Source: Candidatus Thioglobus plumae (GTDB taxonomy: Bacteria > Pseudomonadota > Gammaproteobacteria > PS1 > Pseudothioglobaceae). From it: a stretch of DNA of 17,923 nucleotides. The first letter of the stretch is position 1. Each line of letters begins with the position of its first letter. The DNA lies in assembly GCA_910595815.1 (NCBI GenBank), contig CAJVCM010000007.1, positions 1-17,923 of the forward strand. Reading direction: 5' to 3'. Positions 7,537 through 15,288 of the stretch are shown here, in pieces. The position numbers were made by a program, and so were the translations under genes. Under the pieces are notes generated by a model that saw nothing but the letters and a program-made list of their open reading frames with translations, did not search any database and was not told the DNA's origin.

Positions 7537-8821
7537 CTCGTTTAAAAGCTTTACCTCGGTCTTCAAAATTATCAAACATATCAAAACTAGCACAAGCGGG
7601 AGATAACAAAACCACACCATCATTAATCATGCTGCTTGCCAAACTAACGGCATCATCCATTGAATCAGCATAACCAACGATTGATTTTTTGATACCTGCC
7701 CCAAGTGTTTGTGCACTCTGCCCGATCAGCACCACACTAGCAACATCCTTGTCAATCAGATTAAATAATGGGGTGTAATCTTCTTGCTTAGCAACACCAC
7801 CCGCAATAAGCACAATGTTCTCATGTTGATCAATCAATGCATTTAAAGCCTTGATGGTAGAAATAACATTAGTGGCTTTGGAATCATTATAGTAATCCAC
7901 TCCTTGTTTTTTGACTACCCATTCAAGTCGGTGCTCTAACCCTTTAAAAGCTTTAATACTTTCAACCATAGAATCTGCACTCAGGCCAATTGTATCTCCT
8001 AAAGCGAGTGCGGCTAATACATTAGTAATATTGTGCTCGCCAATAAGCAGCATATCGCCCACATACAGCAATACATCATCACCTTTTAGAAAATAACAAC
8101 TACCATGGCAAGTCACCGTGCCAAAATCAGTGGGTTGTTTTGGCATATTCACACCAAAATGTTTGGCTGCTTTTTTCTTAGGAACTAACGGTTCATCAAT
8201 ATTCACCACCAGATGTTGGCAATATTGATATAAGCTTAACTTTGAATCAATATACTTCTCAAAACTATCGTATCGATCTAGGTGATCTGGTGTGATATTA
8301 AGCACCACACCAGTAAATAAGTTTAAATTCTGCGTGTAATCCAGTTGATAACTTGACAATTCCAGCACATAATATTCAATTGCGTCATCCAGGCAATCGA
8401 GTGCAGGTTTACCAATATTACCACCTACCGCTACTTTTTTACCTTCGTTGGCGATCATTTCACCCAACAATTGAGTTACTGTTGACTTACCATTTGAACC
8501 AGTAATACCAATAACGGGTGCATTGGCGTAGCGTGAGAATAGCTCAATATCGCTGATTACTGGAATACCTTGTTCTCTAGCCCAAACAACAATGCTTTGT
8601 GTTTGTGCAATACCAGGACTGATAAATATTTCATCAATATCAACCAATAAATCCTGCGTCCAATCGCCCAATACAGGCTTTGAGTTTGGAAACTCTGATA
8701 AATAATCAGACAAAAATGGGGGCTGAGTTCGACTGTCAGCTAACTTATAAGCAATATTTTGCTTTGATAAGAAGCGAGCAATAGAAAAACCCGTATCACC
8801 AAGACCTAAAACCAGTTTCAT
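7523..8821 (-). CDS. murD: UDP-N-acetylmuramoyl-L-alanine--D-glutamate ligase MurD
   Basis: Adds D-glutamate to UDP-MurNAc-L-alanine in the cytoplasm, the step after MurC. The 432 residues compare with 438 in E. coli. The N-terminal Rossmann-like part starts VLGLGDTGFSIARFL; the ATP loop is ITGSNGKST (106-114). GGNIGKPAL, LELSSYQL, NITPDHLDRYDS, the carbamylated-lysine region, HNITNVLAALA, GLEHRLEW, YNDSKATN and the C-terminal LLSPACASFDMFDNFEDRGKAF are all present. MurD genes usually sit between mraY and ftsW in the dcw cluster; this one is on the opposite strand, several kilobases away from murC-murB-ddl-ftsQ. It starts 65 bases from the divergent yccA gene and ends overlapping miaA by 14 bases. 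There is no clear ribosome binding site before the ATG. Confidence 0.97.
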   Translation of the reverse strand: MKLVLGLGDTGFSIARFLSKQNIAYKLADSRTQPPFLSDYLSEFPNSKPVLGDWTQDLLVDIDEIFISPGIAQTQSIVVWAREQGIPVISDIELFSRYANAPVIGITGSNGKSTVTQLLGEMIANEGKKVAVGGNIGKPALDCLDDAIEYYVLELSSYQLDYTQNLNLFTGVVLNITPDHLDRYDSFEKYIDSKLSLYQYCQHLVVNIDEPLVPKKKAAKHFGVNMPKQPTDFGTVTCHGSCYFLKGDDVLLYVGDMLLIGEHNITNVLAALALGDTIGLSADSMVESIKAFKGLEHRLEWVVKKQGVDYYNDSKATNVISTIKALNALIDQHENIVLIAGGVAKQEDYTPLFNLIDKDVASVVLIGQSAQTLGAGIKKSIVGYADSMDDAVSLASSMINDGVVLLSPACASFDMFDNFEDRGKAFKRAISG

Positions 8822-8837
8822 GCTTTTATTTAATTTT

Positions 8838-8880
8838 TGGTATAATATATGAATATTTTATCACTTTTAATTTGTAGGAA
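8838..8880 (+). promoter_or_regulatory. Extended -10 promoter and ribosome binding site of yccA
   Basis: TGGTATAAT at 8838-8846 is a perfect extended -10 (TG, one base, TATAAT); no clear -35 is visible. A start near 8853 would give a leader of about 34 bases. AGGAA at 8876-8880 is 6 bases before the yccA ATG, the best ribosome site in this part of the window. The opposite strand carries TATTAT-like sequence at the same place that could serve murD. Confidence 0.6.
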
Positions 8881-8886
8881 TAAATC

Positions 8887-9555
8887 ATGAGTACATTTTC
8901 AACAGCAACTACCATTGGCAACATCAAAGTTAAAAACAAAGTTTTATCAGATACCATGAGATTGTTATCTTACACACTTGTGTTTGGTGGCTTGTCATCA
9001 TGGTTTTCAGTTGTTTCAGGCGCAGGCTTCGGCTCAGCAATGATCAGCTCAATTGCTGCTATTGCGGTTATTTGGTTTGTCCTCCCTAAGACTCAAAACA
9101 GCAATAAAGGCATCCTGACAGCTTTTGCTATTGCCGGCTTACTTGGATACTCAATCGGCCCTATGCTAACTTATTATTTAGCAATGCCAAATGGTGCAGA
9201 TTTAGTATTTCAAGCCTTAACAGGCACAGGTGTTTCATTTTTTGCCATTAGTTTTTATGCACAAAATACCAAAAAAGACTTTAGTTTTTTAAATGGCATG
9301 ATCTTTTTTGCCATGATCGGCATTATTGTTTTGTCAATTATTAACTTCTTCTTCATCGAATCATCAGGCTTTAGTTTGTTCATGTCATTCGCAATTGTAT
9401 TAATTATGGGTGCTTTCATGCTAAGTCAAATGTCATCTATTATTAACGGCGGTGAAACCAACTATATCTCAGCAACAGTTGGTTTGTATTTAGCACTGCA
9501 CAATATGTTTACTAGCTTACTACACATTCTGGGTGCCTTCTCTGGTGACGACTAA
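8887..9555 (+). CDS. yccA: Bax inhibitor-1 / YccA family membrane protein
   Basis: A 222-residue, almost wholly hydrophobic protein with about seven membrane helices and a short soluble N-terminus (1-22). Length and topology match the BI-1/TMBIM family and E. coli YccA (219 residues), which binds and restrains the FtsH protease at the inner membrane; related proteins can leak calcium or protons. The C-terminal stretch ATVGLYLALHNMFTSLLHILGAF, quoted in two parts as ATVGLYLALHNM and FTSLLHILGAF, resembles the end of YccA (SLYNLFVSLL). The acidic tail GDD is typical too. An AGGAA ribosome site and an extended -10 promoter lie just upstream. rppH follows after 23 bases and may be co-transcribed. 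The family is confident; whether it regulates FtsH here is inference. Confidence 0.88.
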   Translation: MSTFSTATTIGNIKVKNKVLSDTMRLLSYTLVFGGLSSWFSVVSGAGFGSAMISSIAAIAVIWFVLPKTQNSNKGILTAFAIAGLLGYSIGPMLTYYLAMPNGADLVFQALTGTGVSFFAISFYAQNTKKDFSFLNGMIFFAMIGIIVLSIINFFFIESSGFSLFMSFAIVLIMGAFMLSQMSSIINGGETNYISATVGLYLALHNMFTSLLHILGAFSGDD

Positions 9556-9578
9556 TTATTCAGTATTGATACAAACGC

Positions 9579-10115
9579 ATGATTGACACTGAAGGCTATA
9601 GAGCTAATGTTGGCATTGTTATCACCAATGACAAACAACAAATTCTCTTAGCCAAACGATACCAACAAGATTCTTGGCAGCTACCTCAAGGTGGCATTGA
9701 CGAGAATGAAACAGAACTTGAGGCTTTATTTCGTGAGCTTAATGAGGAAGTGGGTTTGTCTGCCGAACACGTAGAAGTGATTGCCAAAACACCGAAATGG
9801 CTACGCTATGACTTACCTGACTATCACATTAGACGCAAACAAAAACCCATTTGTATCGGTCAAAAACAAGTGTGGTTTTTACTAAAACTCACCTGTGATG
9901 AGAGCAATATAAAACTTGATACCCATTCTGATATTGAGTTTGATGACTGGGAATGGGTGGACTATTGGCATCCCATTGAAGAGGTTATCGATTTTAAAAA
10001 AACCATTTATGAAGACATGTTAAAGGCACTTGCGCCCGTCGTGTTTGACAACCAACACAAGATTCCATCACAGTACTCTCGCCCACTAAAATGTGTGGCA
10101 ATTACACTAGACTAA
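9579..10115 (+). CDS. rppH: RNA pyrophosphohydrolase RppH (Nudix)
   Basis: Removes pyrophosphate from the 5' triphosphate end of mRNA, which opens it to RNase E decay. The 178 residues match E. coli RppH (176). It starts MIDTEGYRANVGIVI, typical of RppH, and the full Nudix box lies at 38-60: G38, E44, R52, E53, E56, E57 and G59, written GGIDENETELEALF followed by RELNEEVGL. WQLPQGG just before it, WLRYDLP, and the ending SQYSRPL also fit RppH better than other Nudix proteins. It lies 23 bases after yccA without a visible promoter or a clear ribosome binding site. The 83 bases after it hold the hom promoter. Confidence 0.95.
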   Translation: MIDTEGYRANVGIVITNDKQQILLAKRYQQDSWQLPQGGIDENETELEALFRELNEEVGLSAEHVEVIAKTPKWLRYDLPDYHIRRKQKPICIGQKQVWFLLKLTCDESNIKLDTHSDIEFDDWEWVDYWHPIEEVIDFKKTIYEDMLKALAPVVFDNQHKIPSQYSRPLKCVAITLD

Positions 10116-10151
10116 TAAACATTCATAAGCTACCTTATATCAAACCCCTAT

Positions 10152-10188
10152 TGGTATAATTTGAGGCTTTATTCATTCATAGACAGGA
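10152..10188 (+). promoter_or_regulatory. Extended -10 promoter and ribosome binding site of hom
   Basis: TGGTATAAT at 10152-10160 is an extended -10 with no obvious -35. AGGA at 10185-10188 stands 10 bases before the GTG start at 10199. The ten bases TTGGTATAAT are identical to those upstream of yccA. I see no leader peptide or attenuator in the roughly 30-base transcript leader. Confidence 0.6.
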
Positions 10189-10198
10189 TTTAATACTC

Positions 10199-11476
10199 GT
10201 GAATATCGGAATTTTAGGCCTAGGCACCGTTGGTGGTGGCGTTGTAAACGTTCTTAACAAAAATAAAAGTGAAATTGCTCGTCGTAGTGGCGCAAGTATT
10301 CAAGTCACACACGCTGCAGTTAGAGACATTAATCAAGATAGAATTTGCCCAACTGATGATCTTAAACTTACTCAAGACCCTTTTGAGATTGTTAACAATA
10401 CCAATATTGATATTGTATTAGAACTAATGGGTGGTACAGGCTTGGCCAAAGAGTTGGTTGAAGTTGCGATTAAAAACGGCAAGCATGTGATTACCGCCAA
10501 TAAAGCCTTGATTGCCACTCACGGCAATGAATTGCTTGCACTTGCAAAAGACAACAACGTACATTTGTTATTTGAAGCAGCTGTAGCTGGCGGTATTCCA
10601 ATTTTAAAATCATTAGAACAAGGTTTAAGCGCTAATAAAATTGAAATGCTGGCTGGTATTATCAACGGCACCGGTAACTTTATCCTGACAGAGATGCGTG
10701 ATAAAGGCAGAGACTTTGCCGACGTATTACAAGAAGCGCAAGCACTCGGCTACGCTGAGGCCGACCCAACATTTGATGTAGAGGGTATCGATGCAGCACA
10801 CAAACTGGCGATCCTAGCCTCTATTGCCTTTGGTTGCGAATTACAGTTTGATAAAGTATCAACCGAAGGTATTAGTAAAATCGAAGGTGAAGATGTAACT
10901 TTTGCTACTGAGCTGGGTTATTCAATCAAACACCTTGGTATTGCCAAGCAAATTGATGGCAAAATCCAGATGCGCGTACACCCAACTCTAATACCAAAGA
11001 CACGTCTACTGGCTAATGTAGATGGTGTGATGAACGCAGTCTTAGTTAAAGGCAACGCAGTTGGTCCAACACTTTACTATGGCGCAGGTGCGGGTGATGA
11101 GGCCACAGCCAGCGCAGTGATTGCTGATTTAGTTGATATTATTAAAGGCACGGTGAGTAGTGATATTCTCGGCTGGCAGTCTTTTGAAGCAATGCCGCAC
11201 CAAGCAGCGAATGAAATTGAAAGTATTTTTTACTTACGCTTATTAGCCACTGATAAACCTGGCGTATTGGCTGATATCACCACGATTTTTGCCAAGCACA
11301 ACATCAGTGTTGAAGCGGTGATTCAAAAACAAATTGATGCGCAAAATAACGCTCACATTGCGATCATCACCAACCAAGTAACAACAGGTGAAATTAATGC
11401 GGCTGTTGATGAGATTCAAAAAAATGATTTTATTCAAGAAACTGTTAAAATCATTCATGTAGAAACACTAGATTAA
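10199..11476 (+). CDS. hom: Homoserine dehydrogenase
   Basis: Reduces aspartate semialdehyde to homoserine with NAD(P)H, the branch point to threonine and methionine. It is a 425-residue stand-alone enzyme, not fused to aspartokinase as in E. coli ThrA. Domains: nucleotide fold with GILGLGTVGGGVV (4-16), then ELMGG, GKHVITANKALIATHG with the catalytic-site lysine, EAAVAGGIPIL, GIINGTGNFILTEM, and ADPTFDVEGIDAAHK. An ACT domain at about 343-418 (LRLLATDKPGVLADI) suggests feedback control by threonine, as known for this family. The start is GTG, placed by the glycine-rich fold starting right after it and by AGGA upstream. thrC follows after 22 bases; thrB and aspartokinase are not in the window. 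Confidence 0.97.
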   Translation: MNIGILGLGTVGGGVVNVLNKNKSEIARRSGASIQVTHAAVRDINQDRICPTDDLKLTQDPFEIVNNTNIDIVLELMGGTGLAKELVEVAIKNGKHVITANKALIATHGNELLALAKDNNVHLLFEAAVAGGIPILKSLEQGLSANKIEMLAGIINGTGNFILTEMRDKGRDFADVLQEAQALGYAEADPTFDVEGIDAAHKLAILASIAFGCELQFDKVSTEGISKIEGEDVTFATELGYSIKHLGIAKQIDGKIQMRVHPTLIPKTRLLANVDGVMNAVLVKGNAVGPTLYYGAGAGDEATASAVIADLVDIIKGTVSSDILGWQSFEAMPHQAANEIESIFYLRLLATDKPGVLADITTIFAKHNISVEAVIQKQIDAQNNAHIAIITNQVTTGEINAAVDEIQKNDFIQETVKIIHVETLD

Positions 11477-11498
11477 TATTAAGGATTAATAAAATACT

Positions 11499-12563
11499 AT
11501 GAGATATACCGGTCTAATCGAAAATTACAGAGACAGATTGCCTGTTGATGATTCAACCAAATTAATCAGTCTAGGTGAGGGTAATACGCCACTCATTCGT
11601 TTGGAGAATATTCCTGCGACCTTAGGCAAGGATGTTGACATCTATATTAAATATGAAGGCCTAAATCCAACAGGTTCATTTAAAGATCGTGGCATGACCA
11701 TGGCGGTGACTAAAGCGGTAGAGTCAGGCTCTAAAGCCATTATTTGCGCTTCAACGGGCAACACTTCTGCTTCAGCAGCGGCTTATGCTGCGCGCGCTGG
11801 CATTAAAGCCTTCGTTCTTATTCCAGAAGGAAAAATTGCTCTAGGTAAACTTGCACAGGCCATGATTCATGGCGCTGTTATTATCCAGATCAAAGGCAAC
11901 TTTGATGATGGTATGCGTTTAGTCAAAGAAGTGGCTGATCACGCACCCGTATCGATTGTAAATTCGATTAACCCGTATCGTTTACAAGGTCAAAAAACAG
12001 CCGCTTTTGAAATTATTGAAGAGCTTGGCGATGCGCCAGATTATCACTGCTTACCGGTCGGTAATGCGGGCAATATCTCAGCACATTGGATGGGCTACAA
12101 AGAATACAATGAAGATGGAAAAGCCGCTAACACACCAAAAATGGTAGGCTACCAAGCAGCAGGTGCAGCACCCTTTGTTAAAGGCGAAATGGTAGACGAA
12201 CCAGAAACAATTGCCACGGCGATTCGTATTGGTCATCCACAAAGCTGGGATTTGGCACACACAGTTGAAAAAGAATCAAACGGCTGGTTTGACTCACTAA
12301 CCGATGAAGAAATTCTAGCAGCACAAAAATTACTCACTGAAAAAGAAGGTATTTTCTGTGAACCAGCATCTGCTGCAGCGCTTGCTGGTGCAATGCGTGA
12401 TATCAAAAGCGGCAAGATTCCTGAAGGCTCTAAGATTGTTTGCACACTAACCGGCCACGGATTAAAAGATCCTGATACCGCTATCGCACAATGTAAAGAT
12501 GCCATGATTAATATCAACCCAGTCATGGATGAGGTGCGAGACGCCATTCTAGACAACATGTAA
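11499..12563 (+). CDS. thrC: Threonine synthase
   Basis: PLP enzyme that converts O-phosphohomoserine to threonine. At 354 residues it is the short form found in Bacillus and many proteobacteria, unlike the roughly 430-residue E. coli type. PLP binds K62 in NPTGSFKDRGM (56-66). ASTGNTSASAAAYAARAG binds the cofactor ring and substrate, PVGNAGNI is the glycine-rich phosphate loop, and EPASAAALAG and TLTGHGLKDP are family signatures near the C-terminus. AAGGA at 11481-11485 is 13 bases before the ATG, rather far. It is the second gene of the hom-thrC-cysM-clc run. The products of hom and thrC are consecutive apart from the homoserine kinase step, whose gene is not seen here. Confidence 0.97.
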   Translation: MRYTGLIENYRDRLPVDDSTKLISLGEGNTPLIRLENIPATLGKDVDIYIKYEGLNPTGSFKDRGMTMAVTKAVESGSKAIICASTGNTSASAAAYAARAGIKAFVLIPEGKIALGKLAQAMIHGAVIIQIKGNFDDGMRLVKEVADHAPVSIVNSINPYRLQGQKTAAFEIIEELGDAPDYHCLPVGNAGNISAHWMGYKEYNEDGKAANTPKMVGYQAAGAAPFVKGEMVDEPETIATAIRIGHPQSWDLAHTVEKESNGWFDSLTDEEILAAQKLLTEKEGIFCEPASAAALAGAMRDIKSGKIPEGSKIVCTLTGHGLKDPDTAIAQCKDAMININPVMDEVRDAILDNM

Positions 12564-12574
12564 TTTGGATAATG

Positions 12575-12598
12575 TTTTTATTCGAATTTGAATAAAAA
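12575..12598. repeat. AT-rich inverted repeat between thrC and cysM
   Basis: Nine-base arms TTTTTATTC (12575-12583) and GAATAAAAA (12590-12598) around a six-base loop GAATTT. The stem holds only one G-C pair, so it is not a classical terminator. It ends 11 bases before the cysM ATG and could be a weak attenuator, an RNA processing site or a protein site; none can be chosen from sequence. Confidence 0.5.
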
Positions 12599-12609
12599 TA
12601 AAATAAATT

Positions 12610-13515
12610 ATGAGTAAAAATAATTATCCAACCATTGACGAAACCATAGGTAACACGCCGTTGGTCCGTTTGCAGCGGTTAAACCCCAACCCTACTAACA
12701 TCATCTTGATTAAGCTTGAGGGTAACAACCCTGCTGGCTCAGTCAAAGATCGTGCAGCGTTTAACATGATTACCCAAGCTGAATTACGAGGTGAAATTAG
12801 TCCTGGTGATACATTGATTGAAGCCACCAGTGGTAATACTGGTATTGCACTAGCAATGGTGGCAGCGATTAAAGGTTATCAAATGATTCTAATCATGCCT
12901 GACAACCTTTCACAAGAACGACGCGATGCTATGGCGGCTTATGGCGCTGAACTGATTCTAGTCACTGAAGATGAGGGTATGGAGGGTGCACGTGACTTGG
13001 CCGAACAAATGGAAAAAGACGGTAATGGCAAGCAGCTTGATCAATTTGCCAATGAAGACAATCCAAATGCCCATATAAACACCACGGCTGAAGAAATTTG
13101 GCAAGATACTAATGGTGAAATTACACACTTTGTCTCAGCCATGGGTACTACAGGTACGATTATGGGTGTTTCTAGCCATTTAAAACAGAAAAATTCTGCC
13201 ATTCAAATCATTGGTGTGCAGCCCGAAGATGGCGCGAAAATTGCTGGTATTCGTCGCTGGCCGGAAGCCTACTTACCTAAGATTTTTGACGCCTCTAAAG
13301 TTGACACCATGATGGATGTCTCACAGATCTCAGCTGAGCAAACCACGCGTGATTTGGCTACACAAGAGGGTGTCTTTGCTGGGGCGTCCTCTGGTGGTGC
13401 GGTATCCGCAGCGATCGAACTTTCACAACAAGTGAATAACGCTATCATAGTCACCATTGTATGCGATCGAGGTGATCGGTACCTTTCAACAGGGCTGTTT
13501 AGCGCCGAGTCATAA
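12610..13515 (+). CDS. cysM: Cysteine synthase B (O-acetylserine sulfhydrylase CysM)
   Basis: PLP enzyme of fold type II that makes cysteine from O-acetylserine and sulfide or thiosulfate. The 301 residues match E. coli CysM (303). Signatures: TIGNTPLVRLQR (12-23), KLEGNNPAGSVKDR with the PLP lysine at 46, EATSGNTGIALAM, MPDNLSQERRDAMAAYGAEL, MGTTGTIMG for the phosphate, and GIRRWPEAYLP, which is diagnostic of CysM over CysK. The ending CDRGDRYLSTGLF also fits. CysM can use thiosulfate, which would suit a sulfur-oxidising host, but that is inference. No ribosome site is visible before the ATG, and an AT-rich inverted repeat lies in its leader. The TAA stop touches the ATG of the chloride transporter gene with no base between. 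Confidence 0.96.
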   Translation: MSKNNYPTIDETIGNTPLVRLQRLNPNPTNIILIKLEGNNPAGSVKDRAAFNMITQAELRGEISPGDTLIEATSGNTGIALAMVAAIKGYQMILIMPDNLSQERRDAMAAYGAELILVTEDEGMEGARDLAEQMEKDGNGKQLDQFANEDNPNAHINTTAEEIWQDTNGEITHFVSAMGTTGTIMGVSSHLKQKNSAIQIIGVQPEDGAKIAGIRRWPEAYLPKIFDASKVDTMMDVSQISAEQTTRDLATQEGVFAGASSGGAVSAAIELSQQVNNAIIVTIVCDRGDRYLSTGLFSAES

Positions 13516-14787
13516 ATGCGTCGATACCTCTCTTATCAATTTCCCAATGAGATTAAAACTTACGCATCACTATTACTAGCCAGCATCGCCTCTGTGATTG
13601 TCATTACTTTCTTCTTAGAGGTAAGTGATTATGCACAACATAGTTTTAAAAACTTAATCGGTGCCAATCCTTATTTAAGCTTTATTATTACACCGATTGT
13701 TTTTGTAGGAATTGTTTATGTTGCAAAATATTATTGCCATTACGTACAAGGCAGTGGTATTCCACAACTCATTGCTTCGACTGATTCACGCAATAAAAGT
13801 ATTCGTGAGCAGTTACTCTCATTTCGAATCGCCTTAGGCAAGATTGGCTTTATTTTTTTAGGAATGCTGGGTGGTGCGCCGATTGGCATTGAAGGCCCCA
13901 GCATTCATATTGGTGGTTCTATTTTTTATGGCTTTAATCGATTCATCAAACTTAATCGTAAGTTTTTAATTCATGCTTTAATTGCAATTGGTGGTAGTGC
14001 CGGGCTGATTGTCGCCTTTAATGCGCCGATTGCAGGGTTTTTATTTGCTTACGAAGAGATTGGCCGAAAACTAAAAAAACAAGCATTAATACTGATTGCC
14101 ATTATGAGTGGTATTGTCTATCTATTCGCCATTATGTATCGTGGTGATGTAAATTATCTAACCAACCTTTCTGCTTATTCACTCGAGCTAACGTTGGTTT
14201 GGCAGTTATTACCTTTGGCTATTTTAGCGGGCGTGCTGGGTGGGTTGTTTTCAAAAACTACCTTATTTCTCATCAATAAATTTATTACTCACAGCAAACT
14301 TAAAGTCATCATCATCGCTGTGGTCCTTGGGTTTATTGTCGCCAGCTTTAATTACTTATCTACTGGTCAAGTTGCAGGATCTGGCAAAGATGAGGTGTTA
14401 TTAATGCTGGGTGGTGCAGGCTTGGGCTTAGACTTTGTTGCCATGAAATACTTTGCTACGCTTACTTCACTTGCCTCAACCATTCCAGGCGGATTGTTTA
14501 TGCCAAGCATTTCAATCGGTGCAGGTATCGGTTCAGAGGTTGCTAGTTTTTATACGCAGATCGACACCCAAGTGATTATCATCATGGCGATGATCGCTTA
14601 CCTTAGCGCGGTAATTAGAGCGCCATTAACATCAGTATTTGTCATCCTAGAAATGACAACCACACTACACTTACTGATCCCAGGACTCATGATTGCTTTT
14701 ATCGCCAACTGGATATCAAAGCAAATTTTTGCACAGCCAATCTACGAAGCTTTGGCTGATAATTACCTAAAACTAACAGGTAAGTAG
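13516..14787 (+). CDS. CLC-type chloride/proton antiporter
   Basis: Inner membrane protein of 423 residues with many helices and no CBS domains, comparable to the core of E. coli ClcA. Chloride-pathway motifs are present: GSGIPQ (79-84), GIEGPS (124-129) with the gating glutamate E126, GGLFMP (325-330) and Y410 in PIYEAL. NAPIAGFLFAYEE (169-181) keeps the internal glutamate (E181) that carries protons in antiporters, so exchange of chloride for protons is more likely than a passive channel. One change is an isoleucine in GIEGP where ClcA has arginine or lysine. The ATG directly follows the cysM stop, implying co-translation. The TAG stop touches the hemJ stop on the other strand. The role may be acid or ion balance; the link to cysteine and threonine synthesis is unclear. 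Confidence 0.93.
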   Translation: MRRYLSYQFPNEIKTYASLLLASIASVIVITFFLEVSDYAQHSFKNLIGANPYLSFIITPIVFVGIVYVAKYYCHYVQGSGIPQLIASTDSRNKSIREQLLSFRIALGKIGFIFLGMLGGAPIGIEGPSIHIGGSIFYGFNRFIKLNRKFLIHALIAIGGSAGLIVAFNAPIAGFLFAYEEIGRKLKKQALILIAIMSGIVYLFAIMYRGDVNYLTNLSAYSLELTLVWQLLPLAILAGVLGGLFSKTTLFLINKFITHSKLKVIIIAVVLGFIVASFNYLSTGQVAGSGKDEVLLMLGGAGLGLDFVAMKYFATLTSLASTIPGGLFMPSISIGAGIGSEVASFYTQIDTQVIIIMAMIAYLSAVIRAPLTSVFVILEMTTTLHLLIPGLMIAFIANWISKQIFAQPIYEALADNYLKLTGK

Positions 14788-15213
14788 TTAAAAAGGCCTA
14801 ACCACTACCAAAACAATAATAGCTACCAGTATCAACACTGGAAACTCATTAAACCAACGATAAAACACATGCGAACGCGTGTTTTGATCTGCCTTAAAAA
14901 CACTCAACAAATGCCCACAATAAAAATGATAAGCAATCAAAATACCTACCAATGCTAACTTGGTATGCAACCAATATTGCCCAGCATAAGCTTGCCACGC
15001 ATAATCTTGCATCATCCACACACCTAAGACAGTTGCAATCACAAAACTCGGCATCATAATGCCGCGGTAAAGCTTGCGCTCCATCACTTTAAAGCGCTCA
15101 ATACTGACTTTATCATCACTCATGGCGTGGTAAACAAACAGGCGTGGTAGATAAAACAACGCCGCAAACCAAGTGATAACACTAATAATATGAAAAGCCT
15201 TTATCCACAACAT
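14788..15213 (-). CDS. hemJ: Protoporphyrinogen IX oxidase HemJ
   Basis: Integral membrane enzyme (UPF0093 family) that oxidises protoporphyrinogen IX to protoporphyrin IX in haem synthesis. With ATG 15213 it has 141 residues, the usual size. Four membrane helices are visible. The conserved N-terminal MLWIKAFHIISVITWFAALF carries the essential histidine (H8), then YLPRLFVYH, KLYRGIMMPS, HTKLALVGILIAYHFYCG with conserved H and K, and the ending RWFNEFPVLILV. A longer frame starts at GTG 15243, but AGGAA at 15218-15222 lies just before ATG 15213 and a TATAAT at 15251-15246 would place the RNA start downstream of that GTG, so I choose the ATG. The gene is divergent from the large oxidoreductase and abuts the chloride antiporter gene tail to tail. 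Confidence 0.92.
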   Translation of the reverse strand: MLWIKAFHIISVITWFAALFYLPRLFVYHAMSDDKVSIERFKVMERKLYRGIMMPSFVIATVLGVWMMQDYAWQAYAGQYWLHTKLALVGILIAYHFYCGHLLSVFKADQNTRSHVFYRWFNEFPVLILVAIIVLVVVRPF

Positions 15214-15245
15214 AAGATTCCTAACAACAAATACAGTTGCCACCC

Positions 15246-15253
15246 ATTATAGT
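15246..15253. promoter_or_regulatory. Overlapping divergent -10 elements for hemJ and the large oxidoreductase
   Basis: The minus strand reads TATAAT at 15251-15246, about 33 bases before the hemJ ATG. The plus strand reads TATAGT at 15248-15253, about 36 bases before the TTG of the oxidoreductase. Neither has a convincing -35. Both are inferred from the -10 hexamers alone. Confidence 0.4.
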
Positions 15254-15288
15254 AAAATAAAGCGAAACTAACTACTCTCTTTAAGGAC

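Noticed and set aside
12078..12559. Open frames on the minus strand across thrC
   Set aside because: They are shadows of the thrC coding sequence, with no ribosome site, no recognisable protein and odd composition.
15214..15243. Longer hemJ frame from GTG 15243
   Set aside because: The internal ATG 15213 has a good AGGAA site and the conserved N-terminus, and the likely promoter lies downstream of the GTG.
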